Positions 1-12,592 are shown, counted from the first letter of the stretch. The stretch: DNA of 64,000 bases from Liriodendron chinense (GCA_003013855.2 PVNU02002353.1:1736001-1800000), one strand, 5' to 3'. Notes: generated from the letters alone by a model not told the origin. Numbers and translations: made by a program.

Positions 1-510
1 ACATGACTGGAATTACATAGATAGGTCTCTGGATAATTTGGAGGGATTCGACCGATTGAACTCTGGGGCTCGATTGATCGACAATATTCGGATTTTTTGG
101 ATGAAACTCTCTGGACAGCATGTGCCTTCGAGCGGACGAGGACTGTCTCGCCCCATCTCGACCGGTTGAGAGTGCATAATGTTTTGCGTGTTTTTGCGTA
201 AATTGTTTCTAATTTTGGTTATATGCTACATAAGTTGGTGTAATTGGGATTAGGGTTTATCCTAGCTGTTCTAGAGGGTTGAGAGGGTTTTAGAGAGAGG
301 AAAAGCTAAGGTTTTCTCTCGGGACTTTAATCCAGGTAAGGTTTTATCTCTTGTAACTTCGTTTTTTATAGTGATTCTCGCTTTGTGCCATGGTTTTTTC
401 CAGCAAGAGTTTTTCCACGTAAATTCGTATGCCTTCTCTTGTTGGATTTGCTTGTGCGATTGTGATTACTTTGTTTAATTCTACTCTGTATGCTTCCGCG
501 GTCCCCAACA
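1..510 (+). repeat. Copia-type LTR, first of three (left end cut by window)
   Basis: This LTR ends in CCCCAACA at 510 and is followed directly by a plant copia primer-binding site. It aligns with the LTRs at 1411-1919 and 2817-3303, and its start falls roughly 75 bases inside the LTR. It carries about 75 bp (around 80-165) that the other two lack. The gap in them lies between short CTCGAC-like repeats, so it looks like a deletion shared by LTRs 2 and 3. Confidence 0.8.
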
Positions 511-1410
511 AGTGGTATCAAAGCAAACGTTGGGAAGCAAATAGAATCTAAGTCAAGGTATCAATGGCATCTAGCATGAAGTTCAATGTAGAGAAGTTCT
601 CCGGCAAAAATAACTTTGAACTATAGAAGGTAAAGATGAATGGCCCTCTAGTTCAGCAATGATTGAAAGATGCACTCCTTAGAAAACGAGATCGGATATT
701 TCACATGCAGTGGGTGTTGTTAGCAAATTCATGTGTAGCCCCAGAAAGCAATAGTGGGAGGTAGTGAAATGGCTACTTTAGTATATTTGAGGTACGCAGG
801 ACTACGTCTTGATATTCGAGAAATCAGGGGAAAAATTGATAGGCTATGTGGATTCAGATTACGCAGGTAGTGTGGACAATAGAATGTCAACTTCCGATTA
901 CTCGTTTGTATTAGCAGGTGGAGCGATCAGCTGGATGTCGAAGCTTCAATCTGTGGTTGCACTATTCATAACTGAAACTGAGTACATGGCGGTGACGGAA
1001 GCATTCAAGGAAGCGGTTTGATTACAGGGACTGATAAATTAGTTGGAGCTTCTGCAGAAGGCCGTACCGGTTAATTGTAACAGGCAAGCGCGATCAATTT
1101 GGCGAAGAACTCGGTTTACCATTCTAGAACTAAACATATTGATGTGTGTCATCATTTTATCAAACAGGTGCTTGAGGAAGGTGGTATGACTCTTGAAAGG
1201 ATCCATACGAGCGTGAATCCAGCCGACATGCTTACAAAGGTGATCCCTGCAGAGAAGTTCAAGTTCTACGCAACTTCTCTGGGTCTGATAAAGATGGAGT
1301 GAAGACGGAATCTACAAGAGAAGCGGTAAAGCTATGATAGAGACGAATTAGAAATGGAGGATAGAGCAAAAGAATGAATGGAAATCGATGATTGAAGACT
1401 CCGTAGAGAT
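511..1410 (+). mobile_element. Internally deleted copia body, copy 1
   Basis: About 0.9 kb joins the two ends of a copia element. The primer-binding site TGGTATCAAAGC (513-524) matches the initiator-methionine tRNA type. The gag start at 564 reads MASSMKFNVEKFSGKNNFEL and then meets a TAG where related gags have Trp. After about 40 codons the frame jumps to the end of reverse transcriptase (from about 691) and RNase H. Most of gag, all of protease and integrase, and most of RT are missing. It cannot encode a functional enzyme. Confidence 0.8.
691..1302 (+). pseudogene. Copia RNase H and C-terminal pol remnant, copy 1
   Basis: Typical copia RNase H blocks are visible: GYVDSDYAGSVDNRMST (809 onward), ISWMSKLQSVVAL, TEYMAVTEAFKEA, then SRTKHIDV and NPADMLTK near the C-terminus. 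The frame is broken around 1021-1098 by stops and by loss of the usual cDSxSAI block. The reading frame ends at 1302, about 110 bp before the next LTR. RNase H would degrade the RNA strand during reverse transcription; this copy is dead. Confidence 0.8.
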
Positions 1411-1919
1411 TGTTGTATGGACCCTTCAATCTGTGTAGAAAACAGAGTGATCGACCGGTCGACTACCCTAGTCGACCGATCGAACATGCCTGGAATTACA
1501 CAAACAGGTCTCTAGACAATTTTGGAGGGGTTCAACCGATCGAACTTTGGGGCTCGACCGATCAATCGATTAGTCAACAGTGCGCGATGTTTTGCGCATT
1601 TTTTGCATAAATTGTTTCTAATTTTGATTATATGCTATATAAGCGAGTGTAATTGGGATTAGGGTTTATCTTCGCCGTTCTAGAGGGTTGAAAGGGTTTT
1701 GGATAAAAGAAAAGCTAAGGTTTTCTCTTGAGACTTTAATCCGAGTAAGGTTTTATCTCTTGTAACTTCGTTTTTCATAGTGATTTTCGCTTTGTGCCGT
1801 GGTTTTTTCATGCAAGGGTTTTTCCACGTAAATTCGCGTGCCTTCTCTTGTTGGATTTGCTTGTGCGATTGTGATTACTTTATTTTATTCTACTCTGTGT
1901 GCTTCTGTGATCCCCAACA
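1411..1919 (+). repeat. Copia LTR 2 (middle, shared)
   Basis: A 509-bp LTR with TGTTG and CAACA ends. It serves as the 3' LTR of body copy 1 and the 5' LTR of body copy 2, and the primer-binding site TGGTATCAGAGC follows at 1922-1933. Near its left end is a 12-bp perfect palindrome, TCGACCGGTCGA (about 1450-1461). Confidence 0.85.
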
Positions 1920-2816
1920 AGTGGTATCAGAGCAAACGTTGGGAAGTAGATAGAATCTGAGACAATCTATCAATGGCGTCTAGTATGAAGTTCAATGTAG
2001 AAAAGTTCTCCAACAAAAATAACTTTGAACTATAGAAGATAACGATGAAAGGCCTTCTAGTTCAACAAGGATTGGAAAATGCACTCCTTGAAAAATGAGA
2101 CCGGATATTTCACATGCAATGGGTGTTGTTAGCAGATTCATATCTAACCTCGGCAAGCAACATGAGAGGCAGTAAAATGGCTACTTCAGTATATTCAAGG
2201 TACACAGGACTACATCTTTACATTCGAGAAATCAGGGAACAAATTGGTAGGCTGTGTGGATTCAGATTATGCACGTAGTGTGGACAACAGAAGGTCGACT
2301 TCTGGTTCCTCGTTGTATTAGCGGGTAGAGCAATCAGTTGAATGTCGAAGCTTCAATCTGTGGTTGCAATTTCCACAACCAAAGTTGAGTACATGGCGGT
2401 GACAGAAGCATTTAAGGAAGCGGTTTGATTACAGGGAATGATAAATCAGTTGGGGCTTTTGTAGGAGGCCGTGCCTGTTAATTGTGATAGTGCAATTGCA
2501 ATCAATTTGGCGAAGAACTCGGTTTACCATTCTAGAACTAAACATATTTATGTGTGCCATCATTTATCTGACAAGTGCTTGAGGAAGGTGGTGTGACTCT
2601 TGAAAAAATCCATACGAGAGTAAATCCAGTCGACATGCTTACAAAGGTGATCCCTGCAGAGAAGTTCAAGTTCTGCGCAACTTCTCATAGTCTGGCGAAG
2701 ATGGAGTGAAGGTGGATTGTGCAAGAGAAGCGGTAAAGCTATGATGGAGACGAATTACAGATGGAGGATGGAGCAAAAGATGAATGAAAATCGATGATTG
2801 AAGCCTCGGTGGAGGT
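1920..2816 (+). mobile_element. Internally deleted copia body, copy 2
   Basis: This has the same architecture and the same deletion junction as copy 1: gag start at 1973, the same Trp-to-TAG change, a jump into the RT end at about 2100, then RNase H and C-terminal pol. It has further frameshifts. For example, the SGYVF-like block reads out of frame near 2290-2330, and the SRTKHIDV block carries a His-Ile-Tyr change. Confidence 0.8.
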
Positions 2817-3303
2817 TGTTGTATGGAACCTTCAATCTATGCAGAAAACAGGGTGTTCGACCGATCAACTACCTTGGTTGATCGATCGAACATGCCTAGA
2901 ATTACACAGATAGGTCTCTGGACAACTTTGGAGGGGTTTGACCAATCAAACTCTGGGGCTCGACCAGTTGACAGTGCGCGATGTATTGCGCGTTTTTATG
3001 TAAATTGTTTCTAATTTTGGTTATATGCTATATAAGCGGGGGTAATCAGGATTAGAGTTTATCCTAGCTATTCTAGAGGGTTTTAGAAAGAGGAAAAGCT
3101 AGGGTTTTCTCTCAAGACTTTGATCAGGGTAAGGTTTCATCTCTTGTAACTTCGTTTTTCATAGTGATTCTCGCTTTGTCCCGTGGTTTTTTCCCTCAAG
3201 GGTTTTTCTGTGTAAATTCGTGTGCCTTCTCTTGTTGGATTTGCTTGTGCGATTGTGATTTCTTTGCTTGATTCTACTCTGTGTGCTTCCGCGGTCCCCA
3301 ACA
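2817..3303 (+). repeat. Copia LTR 3 (right end of the tandem array)
   Basis: A 487-bp LTR running from TGTTG to CAACA, preceded by a GGTGGAGG polypurine-like stretch. The base after 3303 begins TATAA, which would be the right target duplication; the left partner lies outside the window. Confidence 0.8.
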
Positions 3304-4569
3304 TATAATAGATGCCTTTTACCAGGTGCAGATTGGGTCAAAACCCTGGATTGAAGCATGATAAAACAGCTATTTGTAACTTCTCATATAAATGCAAAAG
3401 GCAAGCTGAGGAATCAAGACCAAGACAGAAAGCTAGCTAGAGATCTATGGCTTTTTGCAACCAGTGAAACTATTTTCCCATAAATGAATCTAGTGCCTCA
3501 TCATAATAAATTTTCTAGGAGAACACCATGCCAAGACCGCAATAACCACCTGATCCTTATCAGAACCAAACAATGAAGAGAAAACTATTATAAAAGATAT
3601 AACCCAGAAACTCCACGGCATGGTTACCAGGCTCACAATTCATTTTGGTTGTCAGTTTGTCATTCACGAGGTTCCTAGATAATCAAATTTGGTGGCATAC
3701 ATGCTTCCATTAACTCATTCAATTCATCACATCATCTAGCTAAGTTCATAAGCTCGCTTTCTTTTTAAGTCATAGCATATATTACTCTTATCTCTTATCC
3801 TCAGTTTAAATCCTCTCAAGCCCAGATTTTCAATCTCAGAATTGCAAGAGTATGAGCTCAGGATTTGTGAATCGTGATGAAATCGTGTGGAATTGAAATA
3901 GCCAGTTCTGGTGGAACTTCTGAGCAATTAATTTTTGAACGGAATTTGTTGAATTTATCAGAAACTGTAAACCAATTCATGACAAATTGTGGATCAGTAA
4001 AATTTTCCACACCCAAGTGGATGGAACAATTCTTCCTCCCAAGTTCCTAGCAGACATGGATGAGATCCGAAACGTTCATCAAATGGGTCCCACCATGAAC
4101 ATGCCATCGAATCAAAATCGCACGTGTCAGACGATCCACAATGTATAATCTTTGGCGCGCACACAGAAGATAAAACACAAATGTTTAACGTCCGATGGGA
4201 AAAAGCCTGTTAATATCAAGCACTTACGATCATCGAATCAAGGCAGTAACCAATACACGATGGATCCCACAGGAAGGATGGTTCAGATCATCACACACAT
4301 GAACATTTTCCATACAAGAAATGGGAGAGGCAGATTCCAGTCCACCACACAAAAATCCATTCTCTTTCTGAGCTAATAATTACATAACAAAACTGTTGCC
4401 ACAATTACAAGAAACATATAAAAAAAAAAATTAATTGAGAAAAATTCAACCAAATGCGCCCAAATTCAACAAAAATTCAACAATTCAAGCTAAAAATTCA
4501 AAAAAAAAATCTAATAAAAATATCGACAGATAGAAGCAGAACAGCGACGAGAGGAATTGAGAAACTGAC
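3304..4569 (-). other. Intron 1 of the TBC gene, part beside exon 1
   Basis: About 1.3 kb of AT-rich DNA with no coding similarity I can recognise on either strand. If the exon-1 call is right, this is the donor side of intron 1 on the minus strand, and the copia array at 1-3303 lies deeper in the same intron. Small pieces of the genome-typical GGGTCCCACCATGAACATG motif occur near 4085. Confidence 0.4.
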
Positions 4570-4659
4570 CCTGATCTTGAAACGGGTCTTGGGAACGTCG
4601 GTGCATTCGGACCGGACTTCATAGAAAGAATCCACGGGCGCTCCTGTATCCTTCCACAT
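4570..4659 (-). CDS. TBC/Rab-GAP domain protein, first coding exon (partial gene)
   Basis: The minus strand from the ATG at 4659 encodes 30 codons, starting MWKDTGAPVDSFYEVR and continuing with SECTDVPKTRFKIR. I recognise this as the conserved N-terminus of plant gyp1-like/TBC1D15-like Rab GTPase-activating proteins, which stimulate GTP hydrolysis by Rab proteins in membrane traffic. The exon ends with an in-phase AGG followed by the donor GTCAGT at 4569. The catalytic TBC domain, with its Arg and Gln fingers, would be in later exons beyond base 1; I found none in 1-4569, so intron 1 is at least 4.5 kb. Upstream (4660-4900) is a purine/pyrimidine-biased leader with a GA run, plausible as 5' UTR. 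The start is supported because the family begins with MW. Only 30 residues are visible, so the exact subfamily is uncertain. Confidence 0.7.
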
Positions 4660-7600
4660 TCCAAATCAAAACCGCCCCCCTCGAAGAAAATAAAAGGAAG
4701 AAAATGTCTGAATTTGAGGAGAGAGAGAGAGAGAGATCTCGACCGTGCACGTGCGAGCTGGATCCCAACAGAGATAAAGGAGATGATAGAAAAGGACCCA
4801 GATCAGATGCGTGCCGGCGAGAAAGAAGAAAGAAGAACGATCGAGTATGAGAAGGAGAAGAAAGGAGGAGGAGATTTCAATGTGAAGAAGGTTTTTTTTT
4901 TAAGTTTTTTATTTTTTTTATTTTTTTATTTTTTAGGAGAAGGGGAGGGAGGTTTGATGGTTTCTCCGTCAAAATGCCTGAAAATGGTATGTTATTCACG
5001 ATATGAGGACACGGAAGGGTCGTGGAATGAATGGAGCTGTTAGGGTCAGTTCCGTCAACTTCTCCTTCTCCCCGCGCTTTTTTTTTTTTTTATTTCATTT
5101 TATTCTTTTATTTTCTGGTGGAGGGTTGGAAGGAGAGTGTAAGAAGGAAGGAGAGAAAGATGCGACATCGTCAATGTTTTGGGGGAGGGACGAGCTATTA
5201 TTAGTCGAGGAGAATTCGGACGGACGGAGATCCAGACAGGTCAAGATGTGGGTCCCGCTCCCGAACTGCATGGTGACTGTACTACTTTCCTGCCTCTCGC
5301 ATTTCGTTCGTTGAAGATGTGACACGTGTGTTTGATCCAGTACGTTCATCATGTAGGTCCCCATTATAAGATGCTTGTTTTAAAAGTTCAGGCTGCTGTG
5401 TTAACCATGTTAGCCACACGTGTAGGTTGAATTTGGACGGCTTGGCTAGTTTGTTATGAAAACTGTTCACCTACAAGCATCTGTATCACAACTTGTCGTA
5501 GCGTGCCATCTTTCTCGTAGATGTGTCATTGTTTAGGTAATCAGTACCACATAAATGATAGACCCCACCATCGAGATTATCATTTTCGAAAATCAGTCTT
5601 ATCCGTACACTAAGTGGTCCAAGCCTGTATGTCAAGTCAAACCGTCGGTTTTCTTGTTTATTCTAGTAGTGTGGCCCATCTGATGATCAGACCGGTCGGC
5701 CTAGAGCTAGTGGTACTGAATGTCCTGCACAAGTGGCATACTAGCGGGGGAAAGATGGTACGGCACCACAAGTTGTGGTGTAGGGGATACATCCTGATGA
5801 TCGAATCATATCTGCCTGAATTTTTTTTTATCTTTTTTTTGGGATAAGCAATCTAAAAGGAGGGACAGAACTGATGAGCGGCTCGGATTTCGTGCACGTG
5901 TTCTATGGTGTTACGTGAAAGTGGTCAATCCCAAATAAACTGCACTCGAGATGACCTTGCGAGGATCGTTGATGGGAATGCAGTGGGGCCCACCAAGAGA
6001 TCAGGCCTGGTTCACACATCGGATGTACGCCTGTGGCCCAGCTGGTAACTGGAGTGGGCCTAATCTTTTAGCGGCCATGTTTATAAATGGACCCTCGCTG
6101 ATGAGGGGTCGGGATTTGATGCTTGTATGCCACATCAGCAACCGTGGTCGGGAGAGGCCCACGGTGATGTGTCTGTTTATCCACTCTGTACATTCCATTT
6201 CTAAGATCAGGCCTACCACATGAGATCATTCAAACGGTCAGATCGACCACACCGTGATGACACTTTCTAAACATCATGGAAGTGTACTCATCAGGTGGCA
6301 ATAAATACGTGTGTACATTAAGTGCGAGTTTCTAACCGTCCAAGGTTTTCTCAGTTGTATGGCCCATCTGGTGAGTGGGATGGCCTGATATTTCAGCCAG
6401 CTAATCTTCATGCCGAAGTCACATAATTAATGGGGTATTCCTCTTTAGTGGAGTGAGGACAGAAGTGCAATTAAAGGTTGCCGGGTGCGATCGAAATTCT
6501 TTAAGACTGATTAATTACTTGGCTGGACAGTTTTGGATAATCTCTGACGATCGATGATTGGTGATTGAATGGCCTAAGCTCAATATCGGATGATCAAAAG
6601 TTGTGTTCGGGCAGTCGAAATTCAGTGATTTCTCACTGTAACTCTCTAAATAGATTTAGCCATGGTCGGGCAAACAAAATTAATTTAATCAACGGATACT
6701 CATGCGACTGTTTTACATGGTTTCTTATTTTGTTTCTAATTTTATATGTAAGTACTATATATGCACATGACAATGTGCAATTGGGTTAAGAATAGACGAT
6801 TTACATATTCTAGAGCAAAATAGAAAAATAAAAAAATAAAAGAATAAAAAATAAAAAAAAGAAGAAATTAAGAGGAAAATAAAAAAGCAAGAAGACTAGG
6901 TTTGTCACTATCATCCCAACATTGGTTGTGTTCATAGCCTCTTTAAGATCCTCAATTAGTTAGATTTTTTTGTGTCATTCTCTTTTTTTTTTACTGTAAT
7001 TTATTATAGGGTATAAAGTTTATTTAATTCGAGCGTGTGAAACTTATAATCACGGTGTAAAACATTCTTACACACTGAATTTATTGGCTGAACAAGATTC
7101 TATGATTTTTACTTCTATTTCTGAACAATTTTCTAGGTAGGTCTTTTGTACCGTGTGTGAAGATTGTTTGCTCATTGTAATGCATTTATATTTCATAATT
7201 TAGTCAAGGGGAGATTGCTAGATCCATTTATTTGGGCATCCTTCCCCTACAATACTTACCAAGATGTTCCTTACACGTGCTGGTTAAGCACGTTTGGCCA
7301 CTTGTAGAGATGTATGTGGACCGAGTAAAACTAAGTTGTCCACGTCCTACCAAAGATAGCTTTACCATCTGCATCAACCCACGGACAACTGGATAGCTTG
7401 ATGGTGGGGGAGATATTTGATCCTCCGGCAGAGTATGATGTTTCATACACGAGCACTCAGTCATTTGTACACGTGGCATAAACTTACTCAAACGAAACTG
7501 TCTAAAATGTGGGGCCCACTCTAGAGACATTATAACTTCAGTCAATACCTGGCTATCAATCTTCGATTCATGGTCGTTCGATGAAAAGCAGACCATCAAC

Positions 7601-7781
7601 TGCTTTTAATGTCAACTGTCCGTTTGAGGTCTAACAATCGGCTGTTTAGAACATTCGTTCCCAGCAATTTTGGATTCCGATTTATATAGAATGGGGCCTG
7701 AAGTGGGGCCCGAAGATTGGATGGTAATGAAAAGTCACGATCTTCCGCAGTGCCGAAGATTCTTTTTTCTTCGATGAGTAT
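4660..7781. other. 5' region of the TBC gene and intergenic DNA
   Basis: No gene is recognised. 4660-4960 holds the likely 5' UTR/promoter on the minus strand, with a (GA)n run near 4720 and a T-rich run at 4890-4930. The rest is noncoding, with several GGGCCCACC-type stretches (for example near 5985) that recur throughout the window. Open frames here are short and unlike any family known to me. Confidence 0.4.
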
Positions 7782-7790
7782 ATTTTGCCC

Positions 7791-8277
7791 CGACGCGGTT
7801 TGGCTAGTGACCGTGCCACTAGCCGGGTGGCTACTGGTCGGTGCTCTGTGGGTCCCGTTATGATGTATGTACTTTATCCATGCCGTTCATCCATTTTTAA
7901 AAATCATTTTAGGGCATGATACCAAAAATGAGGTAGATATAAATCTCAGGTGGACCACACCACAGGAAAACAGTAGAGATTGAATGTCCACCATTAAAAA
8001 CATCCTAGGGCTGACTGTAATGTTTATTTGACATCCAACGTGTTGATTAGGTCATACAGACTTGGATTAATGGAAAAATATCAGATTGATACAAAACTTT
8101 TATGGGCCCCAAGAAGGTTTTAATGGTGGGCGCTCAATCACCACTATTTTCTGTGATGTGGTCCACTTGATATTTGTATCTACCTCATTTTTTTGTCTCA
8201 TACCATAAAATGATACGGAAATATGTGCCTCTTAGCACCCACCACTAGGCAATAGGGCCACTAGCCAATCCGCGTCC
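7791..8277. mobile_element. Mutator-like MITE with long TIRs and perfect 9-bp TSD
   Basis: The 487-bp element is bounded by ATTTTGCCC on both sides (7782-7790 and 8278-8286), a perfect 9-bp duplication as made by Mutator-like transposases. Ends read CGACGCGGTTTGGCTAGTG and, inverted, GGACGCGGATTGGCTAGTG. Inside, the two halves are inverted copies of each other: TCATTTTAGGGCATGAT on the left, ATCATTTTATGGTATGAG-like on the right when reversed. It has no coding capacity. Confidence 0.85.
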
Positions 8278-8289
8278 ATTTTGCCCCTG

Positions 8290-8812
8290 CATCACAATGT
8301 GGCGTACTACCCCATCAGGACGTAGCTAGAGACGACGGTGCTGTTAGGAGATCTGTGGGGCCCACCGTGATATATATGTTTCATTCCAGGCCGTCCATTC
8401 ATTTTGAAATATCATTTTAGGGCATGATCCCAAAAAGGAGTCAGATTGAAGGAGGGGGATTGAATTCCTACCATTGAAGACTTCCAAGGGCCCACCGTAA
8501 CGTTTATTTGCCATCCAACCTGTTTCATAAGGTCACCTGGACCTGTATGAAGGGAAAACATAGATGGAAGCTTGATTCAAAACTTCTGTTACCCCGGTAA
8601 GTTTTCAACCGTAGAAATTCAATCCCCAATTCCTTTCCCAGTATGATCCACTTGAGCCTCTAATCCGCCTACTTTTCGGTCTGAAGTCTAAAATAATCTT
8701 TCAAAATAGATGAACGGAGTGGATAAAACATATACATCACACTGGACCCCACAGAGCCCCTGACAGGACCTTCCGTCTCTGGCTAGGTCTTGGTGGGGGG
8801 TTGTACGCAATC
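8290..8812. mobile_element. Long-TIR MITE of the same superfamily
   Basis: Inverted arms are visible: the left GCGTACTACCCC...GTAGCTAGAGACG and the right half, reversed, GCGTACAACCCCCC...CTAGCCAGAGACGG, followed in each arm by CTGTGGGGCCCACC-like and GCCGTCCATTCATTTTGAA-like blocks. It lies only about a dozen bases right of the previous element. I could not fix its target duplication. Confidence 0.65.
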
Positions 8813-11800
8813 CGCGCCCCCCGAATGTTGGAATATGAGAAGTTCATGTGGGACCCACCATGTGGAGTTTCTTGTCTGGGTGGGCCACACCTTTCGATCC
8901 AAACCGTGCACTTGGTCTTAGGAAAAGACAAGATAACCCAACTTCCCAAACTAAAGTGACCATGCATCATGCAGGAGCGCGGCTCCATCTGGGGCGAACG
9001 ATTTCATATGCATGAGATCCGCACCGTACATCAGGCGCGCCACCTAACTTTCGACCTTGAATGCGATCCAAATTTCAGTGGGCCTCACCATAGGAAACAG
9101 TTGAATCATTCATAAAACCACTGATTCATTTGGTGTGGCGCACCTAAGTTTCAGAACATCCTGATGTTTAGAGGGTCCCTTCATCCTAGTCATTCGCATC
9201 AGATAAATGGATTGGATGACACATATAGACCAAAGTGGGCCCCACACACACAATTAATGGTCGGGTCCCATCACACGGCGATCATGAAGCAAGGCACAGC
9301 AGCGTGGATCTCATGCACGCAATACCTCACGTGCAAACCCTTAGTAGTACGTAGGACGGTTCATTTCATATCTGATAGCGAAGTCATCCATGATTATCAT
9401 GAACACGAATGAGTGGACTTGGCACGTGAGACCACGTAATACCATCTCATACACACCGGATCATCCCAAAGCACTGTGTTGAATCCAGGCCGTTCATCAC
9501 ACGTGTTTCCATCGCGAGAATTAGTCCATTATGGTCATCAGGTTGGCATTGCATCCCAGCGGTCCACACCCACTGCGTGCTGCTCGGCAGCCGACCAACC
9601 TAGATTGGGGAATAACACTAATAGCTAATCTTAGCCATACACGACAAGTGGGTCTTAATTAATCAAATTCAGAAGACCGGTTCCTCTCTGAAGAAGTCAT
9701 AGATTGAGTTATTCTACAGGGACTAGGGGTGGGGCCCAGTGGGGTGTGTGCCTGACATCCAAACTGTCAAGGTCTTGCTACCGTGAATTTGGAATGAGTC
9801 AGCCTATCACCACCGTCAGCGGTGGTGAGGTGACTTGATGAGATTTAATTGGTATGGCTGAGATTTAATTGGTATGGCTGTATGCTGTTAGAGATGGAAA
9901 AACCAGTTGCATGGTAACCAAAGACTTTAAGCTGCTCATCATCAATTTTTGAATTTATGCAAATGTCTTGCGATTGTGTGGACCGTCAGACCCTTTGGGT
10001 CCACTTACTTGGACTGACTTTTCAATAGGCCTAAGATGTCGTATGGCAGGTTGGATGGTGCATCCAAAACATTGTGGCCCACTTAAGAAAATAATGCACA
10101 ATCATTCAAAAACCTTTAAATTCACGCGGTAGCTTGTATGAGTGTTGGATCAGCTTAATTTTCAGCAAGTCCCCAAATTTCATGATGGGGCCCAAGTAAT
10201 GCACAGGCTAGATGAAATCCACAAACCCGCAAACCCCCATGAGCCCCACACGCAGCAATGGTAGAATTAGTTTACTCTACTGTGATTTGCAGAAGAGCCG
10301 GACTCCCAAATTCAGACCCAAGACTCGCAGCTAAAGAAGGATTATAGTCTGTCTGTGTTCCCTGCGCTGGACCATGCCCAAGTATTTATGAAGTTTGGAT
10401 TTACCCTTTTCTTTATCTGTATGTGAATAGTTGTATTTTGGTCCAGCCACCTACCTTAAAGGCCTCATGTGAAAGAGAATTTTTTGTCATGGACTATCAA
10501 AGTCAATAGTGTTGCTCTCTATTTTCAGATGCACGTGCTAGACGTGTGCGTGCATGATGGAACTGACTTTGCGGCTCGATTTCAATCGAACAATTTTGAC
10601 CCCAAGCGTTGAGATAGGCAAATACATTAAAATCAACCATATATAACTGAGATCAGAGAAAATCAGTCACCTATTGAGCAACTCGCAATATGTTTGTTTA
10701 TAATGATAAGGAGATTATTGAAGAGTAATGTTAGTCCTCCAAAAAGCAATTGCCTATTGAGCTAGTCGATCATAGGGAAAACAATCACAAAACACTTTTT
10801 TAAATGAAGAATTTGCTTGTACTCAAATTGAAACTGAGCCCAGCATATGAGCATAGGCTTTGATTACAACTAAAGATTATAACTACTTGTTACAAAGATA
10901 TATAAATTACAGATTATGCTAAGAAACGTAAAGTACTAATAATGCTAAAGAATATAAGGAACTAATTATGTTAAGAAATGTGAAAGATAGATTTATGTTA
11001 AAGAATATAAAATAATTTGAAAGATAAATTTTGTTTGAATTAGTTTAGTTTAGTTTAATTGTGTTAGTATAAGATTCTTTTGTTCTATTGCTTTTCTCTG
11101 TTTTTATAAATTTTCTGAATACAAAGAACCATCTAGATGCACTACTTTTTAACAGTTATAACAACTATTTAAATACTATTGCCTTTTAGAGACTTCCTCC
11201 ATTTCTCTTTCTGACACCTATCCTACTAACTTGTGGCCTTCAATAGATTTCTTTATTTTCTTCTACTAACACATGTTCTGATAGCTGCTTACAAATTAAG
11301 AATTGATTGCAAATTCACTTGGCCACTTTTTCTTGAGTATAAACCCTGCTTGTCCCCTTTTCCCTTGCTGCAAACCTCTTTCCAGGATCAGTTAGAAATA
11401 AGCTAAAGCAAATAGCTGTTCATTGTGGCCCACATGCTAAAATGGTCAAATGATCAGACCCATCCTAATTATTTCCACCATGCTAATTATACTAATAGAG
11501 AAAGTGAGAAAATTAGGCCTTAATTATGACTTTGACTATTACTATCTATAGATAAATTTAAAGCATTGGAAAGAAAATTTTCAATGGCTTTCATTGAAGT
11601 CTAAAATTCAAAGGACGAGATTATTAATGAAGTTTAATTATTGTAAGGAAAATGTCTTGTCCATGGTAGCATAAGGACTATGAACTATTCAAATTGTCAG
11701 ACCATTACAGCAAATGGGGCCCAACTGGTGGCCATACATGCTGGATGCCGAGTCAAAACGAAGTCACCTTCATAATTTCATTTCGGTTTCACGACTCGTA

Positions 11801-11978
11801 AAACAGACAAATGATAAAGCTACTTCGACGTGTAGGAATATAATGTTACTTGCTTGACTGGTGGTTGTGAAGAATTAAAGTTAGAGATCCAAACCCTTCA
11901 AATTGTGAGATCCAACGGTTCTATTCAAGGATCAAAAGATAAGAATATCATGACCATCGTATGCTCATAATGGGACGT
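8813..11978. other. Noncoding DNA, nothing recognised
   Basis: No exons, RNAs or complete transposons are seen. There is a 20-bp tandem duplication (GAGATTTAATTGGTATGGCT, about 9839-9878) and scattered GGCCCACC words. 10.7-11.6 kb is AT-rich. Confidence 0.4.
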
Positions 11979-11981
11979 TAA

Positions 11982-12272
11982 GGGCCCGTTTGGATTGTAA
12001 GTTGCTTAATATAAGTTACTTATGCCATAAGTAGCTTATTTTAGTTTCTACTTGTTAAGAAAATAAGTTCGTTTGGTAAACCACATACTTATCAGCCTTT
12101 CCTTCCCAAAAAAAGTTCAAAAGCTAAAAAAATAAGCTGAAGTGACATGTACTTTTAAGTAAAAAGTTACTTATTACTCATCATAAATCAACCTTACTTA
12201 TATGGAATAAGTTACTTATCTACTGCTTGTAAGTAGAAAAAGTATCTTATCCGGTGGTATCCAAACGGGCCC
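11982..12272. mobile_element. PIF/Harbinger-like (Tourist-type) MITE
   Basis: A 291-bp element with terminal inverted repeats GGGCCCGTTTGGAT and ATCCAAACGGGCCC and a TAA target duplication on each side (11979-11981, 12273-12275). The interior is AT-rich with repeated AAGTTACTTAT/ATAAGTAGC words that can pair. A 3-bp TAA/TTA duplication is the hallmark of PIF/Harbinger. Confidence 0.8.
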
Positions 12273-12383
12273 TAAATTCCACATTTGTTTTTTTTACACC
12301 TTTTCTTTGTAAACAACTAAACAATGTCCCAGCGAGAGCGGATTGCATGTGCCCGGGCATGGAGATATGCCTGTGCCTGAGGC

Positions 12384-12592
12384 TGTGTGGGGCCACAGAG
12401 ATGTAACAAATCCACTCCATCCATCTATTTTTAAAGATCACAATAAGATAGGATTATAAAAAACAGGCAGGTCCAAAATTCAGGTGGACTACTGCAAAGG
12501 AAACAGTGGGAACGGAGAGGTCCACCGTTGAAACCTTCCTGGTGCTGACCATGATCTTAATTATATGTCATCCAAACCATTCATATGGTGGC
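12384..12592. mobile_element. Half of a long-TIR MITE (left arm)
   Basis: It holds the GTGTGGGGCCACAGAGATGT, CCACTCCATCCATCTATTTTT and TCCACCGTTGAAACCTTCCT blocks in the order of the left half of the other long-TIR MITEs. The right half is absent; the sequence changes around 12600 at a run of T. Confidence 0.55.

Noticed and set aside
4714..5314. Two plus-strand frames of about 100 codons next to the TBC exon
   Set aside because: They are driven by GA- and T-rich runs in the likely promoter/5' UTR on the other strand and show no conserved motif.
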